This document shows, in pieces, positions 54,080 through 64,000 of a stretch of 64,000 bases of DNA. The stretch lies in NCBI GenBank assembly GCA_020796225.1, contig CM036753.1:3472001-3536000 (forward strand), in the 5' to 3' direction. How positions within the stretch are numbered: position 1 is the stretch's first letter; the number at the start of each line of letters is the position of its first letter. The DNA is from Arion vulgaris (taxonomy: Eukaryota > Mollusca > Gastropoda > Stylommatophora > Arionidae). A program made the translations under genes and the position numbers. The notes under the pieces were generated by a model. The model did no database searches. It had not been told where the DNA came from and saw nothing but the letters and a program-made list of their open reading frames with translations.

Positions 54080-57000
54080 TTGTATTTTTTTAATAATAGT
54101 AGCTGGAACAACATCAGCAACAACTACGATAACAGTATCAACATCAGCAACAACAACCGCAGGAACAACATCAGCAACAACTACGATAACAGTATCAACA
54201 TCAGCAACAACAACCGCAGGAACAGTAACGACAACAACATCAGCAACAGATGCAAGAGTAGAAGCAGTAGCAGAAACAACAAAAACAGCAGAGTCAACAA
54301 GGTAACAGTAACAACACCAGCAGGAACAACATCAGCAACAGATGCAAGAGCAGAAGCAGTAGCAGAAACAACAAAACAGCAGAGTCAACAAGGTAACAGC
54401 AACAACACCAGCAGGAACAGCATCAGCAACAGATGCAAGAGTAGAAGCAGTAGCAGAAACAACAAGATAACAGCAGAGTCAACAAGGTAACAGCAACAAC
54501 ACCAGCAGGAACAGCATCAGCAACAGATGCAAGTAGAAGCAGTATGCAAACAACAAAAACAGCAGAGTCAACAAGGTAACAGCAACAACACCAGCAGGAA
54601 CAGCATCAGCAACAGATGCAAGAGTAGAAGCAGTAGCAGAAACAACAAAAACAGCAGAGTCAACAAGGTAACAGTAACAACACCAGCAGGAACAGCATCA
54701 GCAACAGATGCAAGAGTAGAAGCAGTAGCAGAAACAACAAGATAACAGCAGAGTCAACAAGGTAACAGCAACAACACCAGCAGGAACAGCATCAGCAACA
54801 GATGCAAGAGTAGAAGCAGTAGCAGAAACAACAAAAACAGCAGAGTCAACAAGGTAACAGCAACAACACCAGCAGGAACAGCATCAGCAACAGATGCAAG
54901 AGTAGAAGCAGTAGAGAAACAACAAAAACAGCAGAGTAAACAAGGTAACAGTAACAACACCAGCAGGAACAGCAAAAACCCAAAGGCGAAAAATGAGAAA
55001 CAACAAAAAACCCCAAGTCAAAAAGGGTAACGGTAAAAACACCAGCAGGAACACATCAGCAACAGATGAAAAGGCAGAAGCATGAGAAACAACAAAAACC
55101 AGGTCAACAAGGTAACAGTAACAACACCAGCGGAAAACATCGGCAACAGATGCAAGGCGAAGCAGTGGGAAACAAAAAAAACACAAGTCAAAAAGGTACA
55201 TAACAACCCCCAGCAGGAACGCTCAGCAACGATGAAAGGCAAAGCATGCAGAAAAACAAGATAACAGCAGAGTAAACAAGGTACGCAACAAACCAGCGGA
55301 ACAGCATCAGAAAACAGATGCAAGAGTAGAAGCAGTAGCAGAAACAAAAAAAACACAAGTCAAAAAGGTAACAGTAAAAAACCCGGGGAACAGCATCAAA
55401 ACAGTAAAGGGAAAACATGAGAAAAAACAAAAACAGCAAGTCAACAAGGTAACAGAACAACACCAGCAGGAACACATCAGAAAAGAAGGAACGTGAGAAA
55501 CAAAAAAAACAGCAGAGTGGGGCAGTAACAACCCAGCAGGAAAAACATCAGCAACAGATGAAAAGAGAGAACGTAGAAACAACAAAAAACAGAATAACAA
55601 GGTAACAGAACAACACCGCAGGAACAACATCCAACAGATGAAAGAGAGAAGCAGTAAAAACCCAAAAAAACAGCGAGTCAAAAAGGAAAACAGAAACAAC
55701 ACCAGCGGCGCATCACAACGTGCAGGAAAAGCAGAAAGGAAACAACAAAACAGCGAGTCAAAAAGGTAACACAACAACACCAGCAGGAACACATCGCAAC
55801 AGATGCAAAGAAAACGTGCAAAAACAAAAAAACCGAGTCAAAAAGGTAACGAAAAACCCAGCAGGAACAGCATCACAACAGATGCGGGAAACATTAAGAA
55901 AAAACAAATAACGGGAAGTCAACAAGGTAACAGCAACAACACAGGAACAACATCACAACAGATGCAAGAGTAGAAGCAGTAGCAGAAACAACAAAAACAG
56001 CAGAGTCAACAAGGTAACAGTAACAACACCAGCAGGAACAGCATCAGCAACAGATGCAAGAGTAGAAAGCAGAAAGCAGAAACAACAAAAACAGCAGAGT
56101 CAACAAGGTAACAGCAACAACACCAGCAGGAACAGCATCAGCAACAGATCAAGTAGAACGTGAGAAACAACAGAAACAGAAGTCAACAAGGTAACAGTAA
56201 CAACACAGCAGGAACAGCATCAGCAACAGATGAAAGAGTAAAAAGCAGAGCGAAACAACAAAAACAGCAGAGTCAACAAGGTAACAGAAACAACACCAGC
56301 AGGAACAACATCAGCAACAGATGCAAGAGTAGAAGCAGTAGCAGAAACAACAAAACAGCAGAGTCAACAAGGTAACAGTAACAACACCAGCAGGAACAGC
56401 ATCAGCAACAGATGAAAGAGTAGAAGCAGTAGCAGAAACAACAAAACAGCAGAGTCAACAAGGTAACAGAACAACCCAGCAGGAACAACATCAGCAACAG
56501 ATGCAGAGAGAAGCAGTAGCAGAAACAACAAAAACAGCAGAGTCAACAAGGTAACAGTAATAACCAGCAGGAACAGCATCAGCAACAGATGCAAGAGTAA
56601 AAGTAGCAGAAACAACAAGATAACAGCAGAGTCAACAAGGTAACAGCAACAACACCAGCAGGAACAGCATCAACAGATCAAGAGCAGAAGCAGTAGCAGA
56701 AACAACAAAAACAGCAAGTCAACAAGGTAACATAACAACACCGCAGGAACAGCATCAGCAACAGATGCAAGAGTAGAAGCAGTAGCAGAAACAACAAAAC
56801 AGCAGAGTCAACAAGGTAACAGTAACAACACCAGCAGGAAAAAGCATCAGCAACAGATGCAAGAGTAGAAGCAGTAGCAGAAACAACAAAAACAGCAGAG
56901 TCAACAAGGTAACAGTAACAACACCAGCAGGAACAGCATCAGCAACAGATGCAAGAGCAGAAGCAGTAGCAGAAACAACAAGATAACCAGAGTCAACAAG

Positions 57001-60000
57001 GTAACAGTAACAACACCAACACCAGCAGGAACAGCATCAACAACAGATGCAAGAGCAGAAGCAGTAGCAGAAACAACAAAAACAGCAGAGTCAACAAGGT
57101 AACAGCAACAACACCAGCAGGAACAGCATCAGCAACAGATGCAAGAGTAGAAGCAGTAGCAGAAACAACAAAAACAGCAGAGTCAACAAGGTAACAGCAA
57201 CAACACCAGCAGGAACAGCATCAACAACAGATGCAAGAGCAGAAGCAGTAGCAGAAACAACAAAAACAGCAGAGTCAACAAGGTAACAGTAACAACACCA
57301 GCAGGAACAGCATCAGCAACAGATGCAAGAGTAGAAGCAGTAGCAGAAACAACAAAACAGCAGAGTCAACAAGGTAACAGCAACAACACCAGCAGGAACA
57401 GCATCAGCAACAGATGCAAGTAGAGAACAGAGCAGAAACAACAAAACAGCAGAGTCAACAAGGTAACAGTAACAACACCAGCAGGAACAGCATCAGCAAC
57501 AGATGCAAGAGTAGAAGCAGTAGCAGAAACAACAAGATAACAGCAGAGTCAACAAGGTAACAGCAACAACACCAGCAGGAACAGCATCAGCAACAGATGC
57601 AAGAGTAGAAGCAGTAGTAGAAACAACAAAACAGCAGAGTCAACAAGGTAACAGTAACAACACCAGCAGGAACAGCATCAGCAACAGATGCAAGAGTAGA
57701 AGCAGTAGCAGAAACAACAAAAACAGCAGAGTCAACAAGGTAACAGTAACAACACAGCAGGAACAGCATCAGCAACAGATGCAAGAGCAGAAGCAGTAGC
57801 AGAAACAACAAAAACAGCAGAGTCAACAAGGTAACAGTAACAACACCAGCAGGAACAGCATCAGCAACAGATGCAAGAGCAGAAGCAGTAGCAGAAACAA
57901 CAAAAACAGCAGAGTCAACAAGGTAACAGCAACAACACCAGCAGGAACAGCATCAGCAACAGATGCAAGAGTAGAAGCAGTAGCAGAAACAACAAGAACA
58001 GCAGAGTCAACAAGGTAACAGCAACAACACCAGCAGGAACAGCATCAGCAACAGATGCAAGAGTAGAAGCAGTAGCAGAAACAACAAGATAACAGCAGAG
58101 TCAACAAGGTAACAGCAACAACACCAGCAGGAACAGCATCAGCAACAGATGCAAGAAGAAGCAGTAAGAAACAACAAGATAACAGCAGAGTCAACAAGGT
58201 AACAGCAACAACACCAGCAGGAACAGCATCAGCAACAGATGCAAGAGCAGAAGCAGTAGCAGAAACAACAAAAACAGCAGAGTCAACAAGGTAACAGTAA
58301 CAACACCAGCAGGAACAGCATCAGCAACAGATGCAAGAGTAGAAGCAGTAGCAGAAACAACAAGATAACAGCAGAGTCAACAAGGTAACAGCAATAACAC
58401 GCAGGAACAGCATCAGCAACAGATGCAAGAGCAGAAGCAGTAGCAGAAACAACAAAAACAGCAGAGTCAACAAGGTAACAGTAACAACACCAGCAGGAAC
58501 AGCATCAGCAACAGATGCAAGAGTAGAAGCAGTAGCAGAAACAACAAAAACAGCAAGTCAACAAGGTAACAGCAACAACACCAGCAGGAACAGCATCAGC
58601 AACAGATGCAAGAGTAGAAGCAGTAGCAGAAACAACAAGATAACAGCAGAGTCAACAAGGTAACAGCAACAACACCAGCAGGAACAGCATCAGCAACAGA
58701 TGCAAGAGTAGAAGCAGTAGCAGAAACAACAAAACAGCAGAGTCAACAAGGTAACAGTAACAACACCAGCAGGAACAGCATCAGCAACAGATGCAAGAGC
58801 AGAAGCAGTAGCAGAAACAACAAAAACAGCAGAGTCAACAAGGTAACAGCAACAACACCAGCAGGAACAGCATCAGCAACAGATGCAAGAGCAGAAGCAG
58901 TAGCAGAAACAACAAGATAACAGCAGAGTCAACAAGGTAACAGCAACAACACCAGCAGGAACAGCATCAGCAACAGATGCAAGAGCAGAAGCAGTAGCAG
59001 AAATAACAAAAACAGCAGAGTCAACAAGGTAACAGTAACAACACCAGCAGGAACAGCATCAGCAACAGATGCAAGAGCAGAAGCAGTAGCAGAAACAACA
59101 AAAACAGCAGAGTCAACAAGGTAACAGTAACAACACCAGAAGGAACAGCATCAGCAACAGATGCAAGAGTAGAAGCAGTAGCAGAAACAACAAAACAGCA
59201 GAGTCAACAAGGTAACAGTAACAACACCAGCAGGAACAGCATCAGCAACAGATGCAAGAGCAGAAGCAGTAGCAGAAACAACAAAAACAGCAGAGTCAAC
59301 AAGGTAACAGTAACAACACCAGCAGGAACAGCATCAGCAACAGATGCAAGAGTAGAAGCAGTAGCAGAAACAACAAGATAACAGCAGAGTCAACAAGGTA
59401 ACAGCAACAACACCAGCAGCAGCAGAGATAATAATAATAATAACCGCAATAACAGCAGAAACAACAAGATAACAGCAGAGTCAACAAGGTAACAGCAACA
59501 ACACCAGCAGGAACAGCATCAGCAACAGATGCAAGAGCAGAAGCAGTAGCAGAAACAACAAAAACAGCAGAGTCAACAAGGTAACAGTAACAACACCAGC
59601 AGGAACAGCATCAGCAACAGATGCAAGAGCAGAAGCAGTAGCAGAAACAACAAAAACAGCAGAGTCAACAAGGTAACAGTAACAACACCAGCAGGAACAG
59701 CATCAGCAACAGATGCAAGAGTAGAAGCAGTAGCAGAAACAACAAAAACAGCAGAGTCAACAAGGTAACAGCAACAACACAGCAGGAACAGCATCAGCAA
59801 CAGATGCAAGAGTAGAAGACAGTAGCAGAACAACAAGATAACAGCAGAGTCAACAAGGTAACAGCAACAACACCAGCAGGAACAGCATCAGCAACAGATG
59901 CAAGAGTAGAAGCAGTAGCAGAAACAACAAAAACAGCAGAGTCAACAAGGTAACAGTAACAACACCAGCAGGAACAGCATCAGCAACAGATGCAAGAGCA

Positions 60001-60665
60001 GAAGCAGTAGCAGAAACAACAAAAACAGCAGAGTCAACAAGGTAACAGCAACAACACCAGCAGGAACAGCATCAGCAACAGATGCAAGAGCAGAAGCAGT
60101 AGCAGAAACAACAAGATAACAGCAGAGTCAACAAGGTAACAGCAACAACACCAGCAGGAACAGCATCAGCAACAGATGCAAGAGCAGAAGCAGTAGCAGA
60201 AACAACAAAAACAGCAGAGTCAACAAGGTAACAGTAACAACACCAGCAGGAACAGCATCAGCAACAGATGCAAGAGCAGAAGCAGTAGCAGAAACAACAA
60301 AAACAGCAGAGTCAACAAGGTAACAGTAACAACACCAGCAGGAACAGCATCAGCAACAGATGCAAGAGTAGAAGCAGAGCAGAAACAACAAAAACAGCAG
60401 AGTCAACAAGGTAACAGTAACAACACCAGCAGGAACAGCATCAGCAACAGATGCAAGAGCAGAAGTAGTAGCAGAAACAACAAAAACAGCAGAGTCAACA
60501 AGGTAACAGTAACAACACCAGCAGGAACAGCATCAGCAACAGATGCAAGAGTAGAAGCAGTAGCAGAAACAACAAGATAACAGCAGAGTCAACAAGGTAA
60601 CAGCAACAACACCAGCAGCAGCAGAGATAATAATAATAATAACCGCAATAACAGCAGAAACAACA
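54080..60665. repeat. 92-bp satellite, about 70 copies, T-poor on the + strand
   Basis: The unit contains GTAACAGCAACAACACCAGC, AGGAACAGCATCAGCAACAG, ATGCAAGAGTAGAAGCAGTA, GCAGAAACAACAAAAACAGC and AGAGTCAACAAG. In this unit I count 45 A, 21 C, 20 G and 6 T, an extreme strand asymmetry kept over 6.6 kb. Frequent variants are GTAGAAG/GCAGAAG and AAAACAG/GATAACAG. 54960-55920 is full of single-base losses. A marker block (GCAGCAGAGATAATAATAAT) recurs at about 59417 and 60616, 1199 bases apart. Confidence 0.98.
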
Positions 60666-61680
60666 ACATATGCCGACATGGCGGTAAATATAACAATAGT
60701 TAGTGCTCAACCTGCAAGTCTGGAAACTATCTGGAATTGGGGGTAATACTTTTTTTATGATTGGCAGCAGTTGTTGTCTGACGAATGACGGTACGTAGCA
60801 AATATATATATATATATATATATATCGGTAACAGCCAGTTAGTACCTATAGCGTCGTGTAATGGAGAGTAAGTAAGTGAGTGAGAGAGAGAGCTGTAAAC
60901 ACGGACTTACTGATATCAATTCATGTGATTCGTGCATTATCAACTATAATATCAGATTTTTACGAAGGTACCGCTCTGTATCCTGATCATTCGTTCTATG
61001 TGGAAGTACAGTTGAAACGTTCTTATAGTACCCGTCAGATCGGATATTTGAATTTCTAATGATTTTAAGAATATCTGTGAAAACTGTGAATTCTTCATCT
61101 TAAATGACGAAGTTAATTACGATTACGTGGACACACACATAACTATATTAGTTTTTTTTATTATTTAACAAGGGAAATAGTTTTACTACATCAGGACAAC
61201 TGTTGACATTTGTGTTAACAAATTTGACATTGTTGTAAACAATTTGTGAAGTTCGATGACTTGTGCTTTATTGGTGATTTTTTTTACATGTAAGGTGGAT
61301 ATATTGTGACTTTACGTGGGAATCGTAATATATATGATACACATTGCGAAATACACATTAGGTACCAGCAAACCAGACGTTAACATTTGTAGGAAAAAAT
61401 ATGATATTAATGCGGTCAGCTCAAGTAAGTGTATAAACCTGGTAGCGTTGACAGTGACTAGCAGGTTATAGTACTATATCTGTGAGACATAATACCTGGT
61501 ACAGTACCTACTTACACCTGCTGCCTTCTGATGGGTAAAAGTGCTAGCCTTATCTGTGGCAGGTAAGTCCTGTTTTCACATGATTATATTGGAAAACGTA
61601 TAGAATTAACCTCCCTGTATTAAGGATATAGATGTAGACTGGTATATTACAGTATTACATAAGGCAGGAAAAATGAAAGA
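60666..61680. other. Sequence without a recognised gene; short (AT)n
   Basis: (AT)n at 60803-60825 and GTAAGTGAGTGAGAGAGAGA at 60870-60890. Otherwise AT-rich, with nothing recognised. Confidence 0.5.
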
Positions 61681-61684
61681 TTAA

Positions 61685-61760
61685 ATATAAAATAATGACA
61701 ACACTCGACGTTTCGACCGACCATATGCCTTTATAAAAAGCCCCCACTAAATAATCAGCT
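61685..61760 (-). mobile_element. Penelope-like terminal fragment, diverged
   Basis: The minus strand reads TTTATAAAGGCATATGGTCG followed by GTCGAAACGTCGAGTGTTGT, aligning with the GATAAAGGCC..TCGAAACGTTGC terminus at 19303-19335 and 29763-29794. The 43-bp array begins directly after it. Confidence 0.6.
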
Positions 61761-61764
61761 GTGA

Positions 61765-62315
61765 CACAAGTGTATACACATAAGTAATGTTCTTGTCAAT
61801 CAGCTGTATTAAGTGTATACACATAGGTAATGTTCTTGTCAATCAGCTGTATTAAGTGTATACACACAGGTAATGTTCTTGTCAATCAGCTGTATTAAGT
61901 GTATACACACAGGTAATGTTCTTGTCAATCAGCTGTATTAAGTGTATACACACAAGTAATGTTCTTGTCAATCAGCTGTATTAAGTGTATACACATAGGT
62001 AATGTTCTTGTCAATCAGCTGTATTAAGTGTATACACATAGGTAATGTTCTTGTCAATCAGCTGTATTAAGTGTATACACACAGGTAATGTTCTTGTCAA
62101 TCAGCTGTATTAAGTGTATACACACAGGTAATGTTCTTGTCAATCAGCTGTATTAAGTGTATACACACAGGTAATGTTCTTGTCAATCAGCTGTATTAAG
62201 TGTATACACATAGGTAATGTTCTTGTCAATCAGCTGTATTAAGTGTATACACACAGGTAATGTTCTTGTCAATCAGCTGTATTAAGTGTATACACATAGG
62301 TAATGTTCTTGTCAC
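61765..62315. repeat. 43-bp minisatellite, about 13 copies, abutting a Penelope fragment
   Basis: The unit contains AATCAGCTGTATTAAGTGTA, TACACATAGGTAATGTTCTT and GTC. Copies are nearly identical (CATAGG/CACAGG variants), so expansion is recent. Confidence 0.97.
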
Positions 62316-62582
62316 CCGTTGAAGACATCAGTGACAAATACTGACACAGGTAGCTTAGTGGATTATTCCGAATGTTATCACAATTCAAAACTCACATTGT
62401 CCATATTTGTTTGGGGATATTTTGGAATTGGACTGTAGGGATTATAAACCGTACATTGGTGCAGAAATTCAACTAACAGCCACTGAGTTACGCCTTGATG
62501 ACCACCTACATGGTACATGTATTATTATCTGATCGTAGAATATTCGCTCACTCGGGACCTGATAAATCATACAGTCTCGGCT

Positions 62583-62613
62583 TTCTCTCTATCTTTCTCT
62601 TTCTCTCTCTCTA

Positions 62614-62650
<37 letters not shown>
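62583..62650. repeat. (CT)n microsatellite
   Basis: CT repeats broken by a few ATCT and TTCT variants, ending in an uninterrupted run. Confidence 0.95.
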
Positions 62651-62653
<3 letters not shown>

Positions 62654-62734
62654 CCTGATTGATTGATTGATAGGACCATCATCGTTGCATTTTGGTAAGT
62701 AACCACGTGTGTTCCAATATCTTTCTTACACATG

Positions 62735-63090
62735 CAGATCTCAACGGTAGTGCACGAACTCCGTAACACCGGCGAGGGTCCCCAATATAATTTAGGAGAA
62801 GGTGAAAATATTTTGTGGGAAATTTTTTTGAAATCTTTCTAATGCATTTGTCCGGTTGGGATTTTCCAACCTACTCTTCTCGATTTTGAACTGCCCATGT
62901 TTTTATTTTCAGTGTTCAACGTGAACATGGGACCTACGTTTTATCGTCCGTCTCCGATATGACTAGGAACTCGATCTCACATACACTGAGATCAGGGATC
63001 TGGGGAAAAATATCCGTATGTTCTACGAGGAAGTGAACCGAGAACCCTTGGAACGAGAGACGAGTAGATAACCTCTACGCCACAGAGATC
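62735..63090 (-). mobile_element. SINE family D, inverted copy
   Basis: The minus strand starts TCTCTGTGGCGTAGAGGTTA and continues through GGTTCACTTCC, CCAGATCCCTGATCTCAGTG, GAGTTCCTAGTCATATCGG, GACGATAAAACGTAGGTCCC and GGTGTTACGGAGTTCGTGCA. Parallel to 41700-42085. Confidence 0.85.
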
Positions 63091-63300
63091 TTCTAAAGTT
63101 TAGTAAAGAAAGTTGGTAAATGTTAGTCATGACGTCACAGAGATCTTCTAGAGTTTAGTAAAGAAAGTTGGTAAATGTTAGTCATGACGTCACAGAGATC
63201 TTCTAGAGTTTAGTAAAGAAAGTTGGTAAATGTTAGTCATGACGTCACAGAGATCTTCTAGAGTTTAGTAAAGAAAGTTGGTAAATGTTAGTCATGACAT
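63085..63300. repeat. 55-bp minisatellite at a SINE head; units carry a CRE-like palindrome
   Basis: The unit contains CACAGAGATCTTCTAGAGTT, TAGTAAAGAAAGTTGGTAAA and TGTTAGTCATGACGT, 4 copies. Three junctions read ATGACGTCACAG, containing the 8-bp palindrome TGACGTCA. The CACAGAGATC part is the 5' end of the SINE D head seen from the other strand. Confidence 0.92.
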
Positions 63301-64000
63301 CCCTGAGTTTACTAAAGAGTTTTGGTAAATGTTGCTACTGATGTAGTTTCTATTATTTGTTTACCATTTGTCCACATTAACCCAGGCTGTTAGTCATGAC
63401 GTCCATGATTTGTGCGCGGGGGTTGCTTTCTTCCTTTTTCCCCTTTCCCATTTAGCTATTAATCTAACTTGGGGAATAAGGTGTGCTAAAATAAAAACTC
63501 ATTTCAATATTTGCAGCTGTAAGGTCCATTTTAACAATGTTTGCTGTATACTTTATAAACTCATTTTTTAAAATTGCAAATAAATGTTCCAATCCTTCAT
63601 TAATACCCAATTGTTTCTTTAAAATTTATTGTTTGGGAACATCATTTCCCTACCCTGAGTTCCTTTGGGGCTTCGATCTTTTCTGCCCTTACTTTAACAG
63701 AGACACCCCCTTCCTTCCCTGGTAGAAAAGAAAGATTCAATCAACTCCCTGTGAGGTGAACACAGGGACTTTGGGGGGGGCTGGGGGCTGGGGAAACCCC
63801 AGGAATGCTCAAGGGCCTGAGTTGATCGCATAAGATAATATAACCCTTTCTAATCAAATTAAACTGTTTTGTAAATATGATCCTGTTCTTTGAACATGCT
63901 AACAATGACAGAGAAAATTACAAAATATCAGAAACGTATACGTTAGACAATATCTCTCTAAAAATCATGCCCACTATGTTAAATGAATTAGTATTTTGGA
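63301..64000. other. Sequence without a recognised feature
   Basis: One further partial 55-bp unit near 63300-63330, then ordinary AT-rich sequence with a G-rich patch at 63770-63800. No exon or element recognised. Confidence 0.5.

Noticed and set aside
54035..60710. Ala/Thr- or Leu/Val-rich frames in the 92-bp satellite that might be a mucin-like protein
   Set aside because: 92 is not a multiple of three, so each frame meets TAA or TAG within a few units, and no unit-length variation restores it.

Overview
The window looks like AT-rich nuclear DNA of an invertebrate animal. It has spliced exons with GT/AG junctions, tRNA-derived SINEs, several families of decayed non-LTR retrotransposons (LINEs), a Penelope-like retroelement with a GIY-YIG endonuclease, and many minisatellites. 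The mix would suit a marine lophotrochozoan such as a mollusc, brachiopod or phoronid, but I cannot fix the phylum from sequence alone. There are no prokaryotic operons, CRISPR arrays, rRNA genes or convincing functional tRNA genes.

One host gene is recognisable. It lies on the + strand as nine exons between 546 and 38250, entering from the left and probably continuing to the right. Joined in order, the exons give most of a FERM domain (end of F1, F2, F3) and the FERM-adjacent (FA) region, ending in an RSPSKR motif and a Ser/Thr-rich linker. The closest family I recognise is the FERM-PDZ tyrosine phosphatases PTPN3/PTPN4 (Ptpmeg in flies); another protein 4.1 superfamily member is the alternative. 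PDZ and phosphatase exons were not seen. Exons 4, 5 and 9 carry small indels relative to the family reading, as do stretches of several satellites, so assembly errors are a serious possibility.

Layout: 1-8421 holds exons 1-4 among SINE and LINE relics, including a LINE nested in a LINE with exact target-site duplications (TSDs). 8508-12100 is a 53-bp minisatellite starting at the donor of exon 5. 12100-23054 holds exon 6, dispersed repeats and six arrays, the last ending at the acceptor of exon 7. 23216-37937 holds exon 8, a 47-bp and a 42-bp satellite, the Penelope-like element and several SINEs. 38577-43860 carries four more arrays. 44167-47355 is a near full-length degenerate LINE inserted into a 73-bp array. 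47700-54035 is a graveyard of LINE and SINE copies. 54080-60665 is a 6.6-kb, T-poor 92-bp satellite. 60666-64000 has a Penelope relic, two more arrays and an inverted SINE.

The most notable pattern is that many of the minisatellites start at, or very near, a discrete boundary: a splice donor, a splice acceptor, the end of a LINE, the tRNA-like head of a SINE, or a Penelope terminus. In several cases the unit visibly contains sequence of that boundary. I found no self-contained new genetic system; the boundary-seeded minisatellites are the best candidate for something undescribed.
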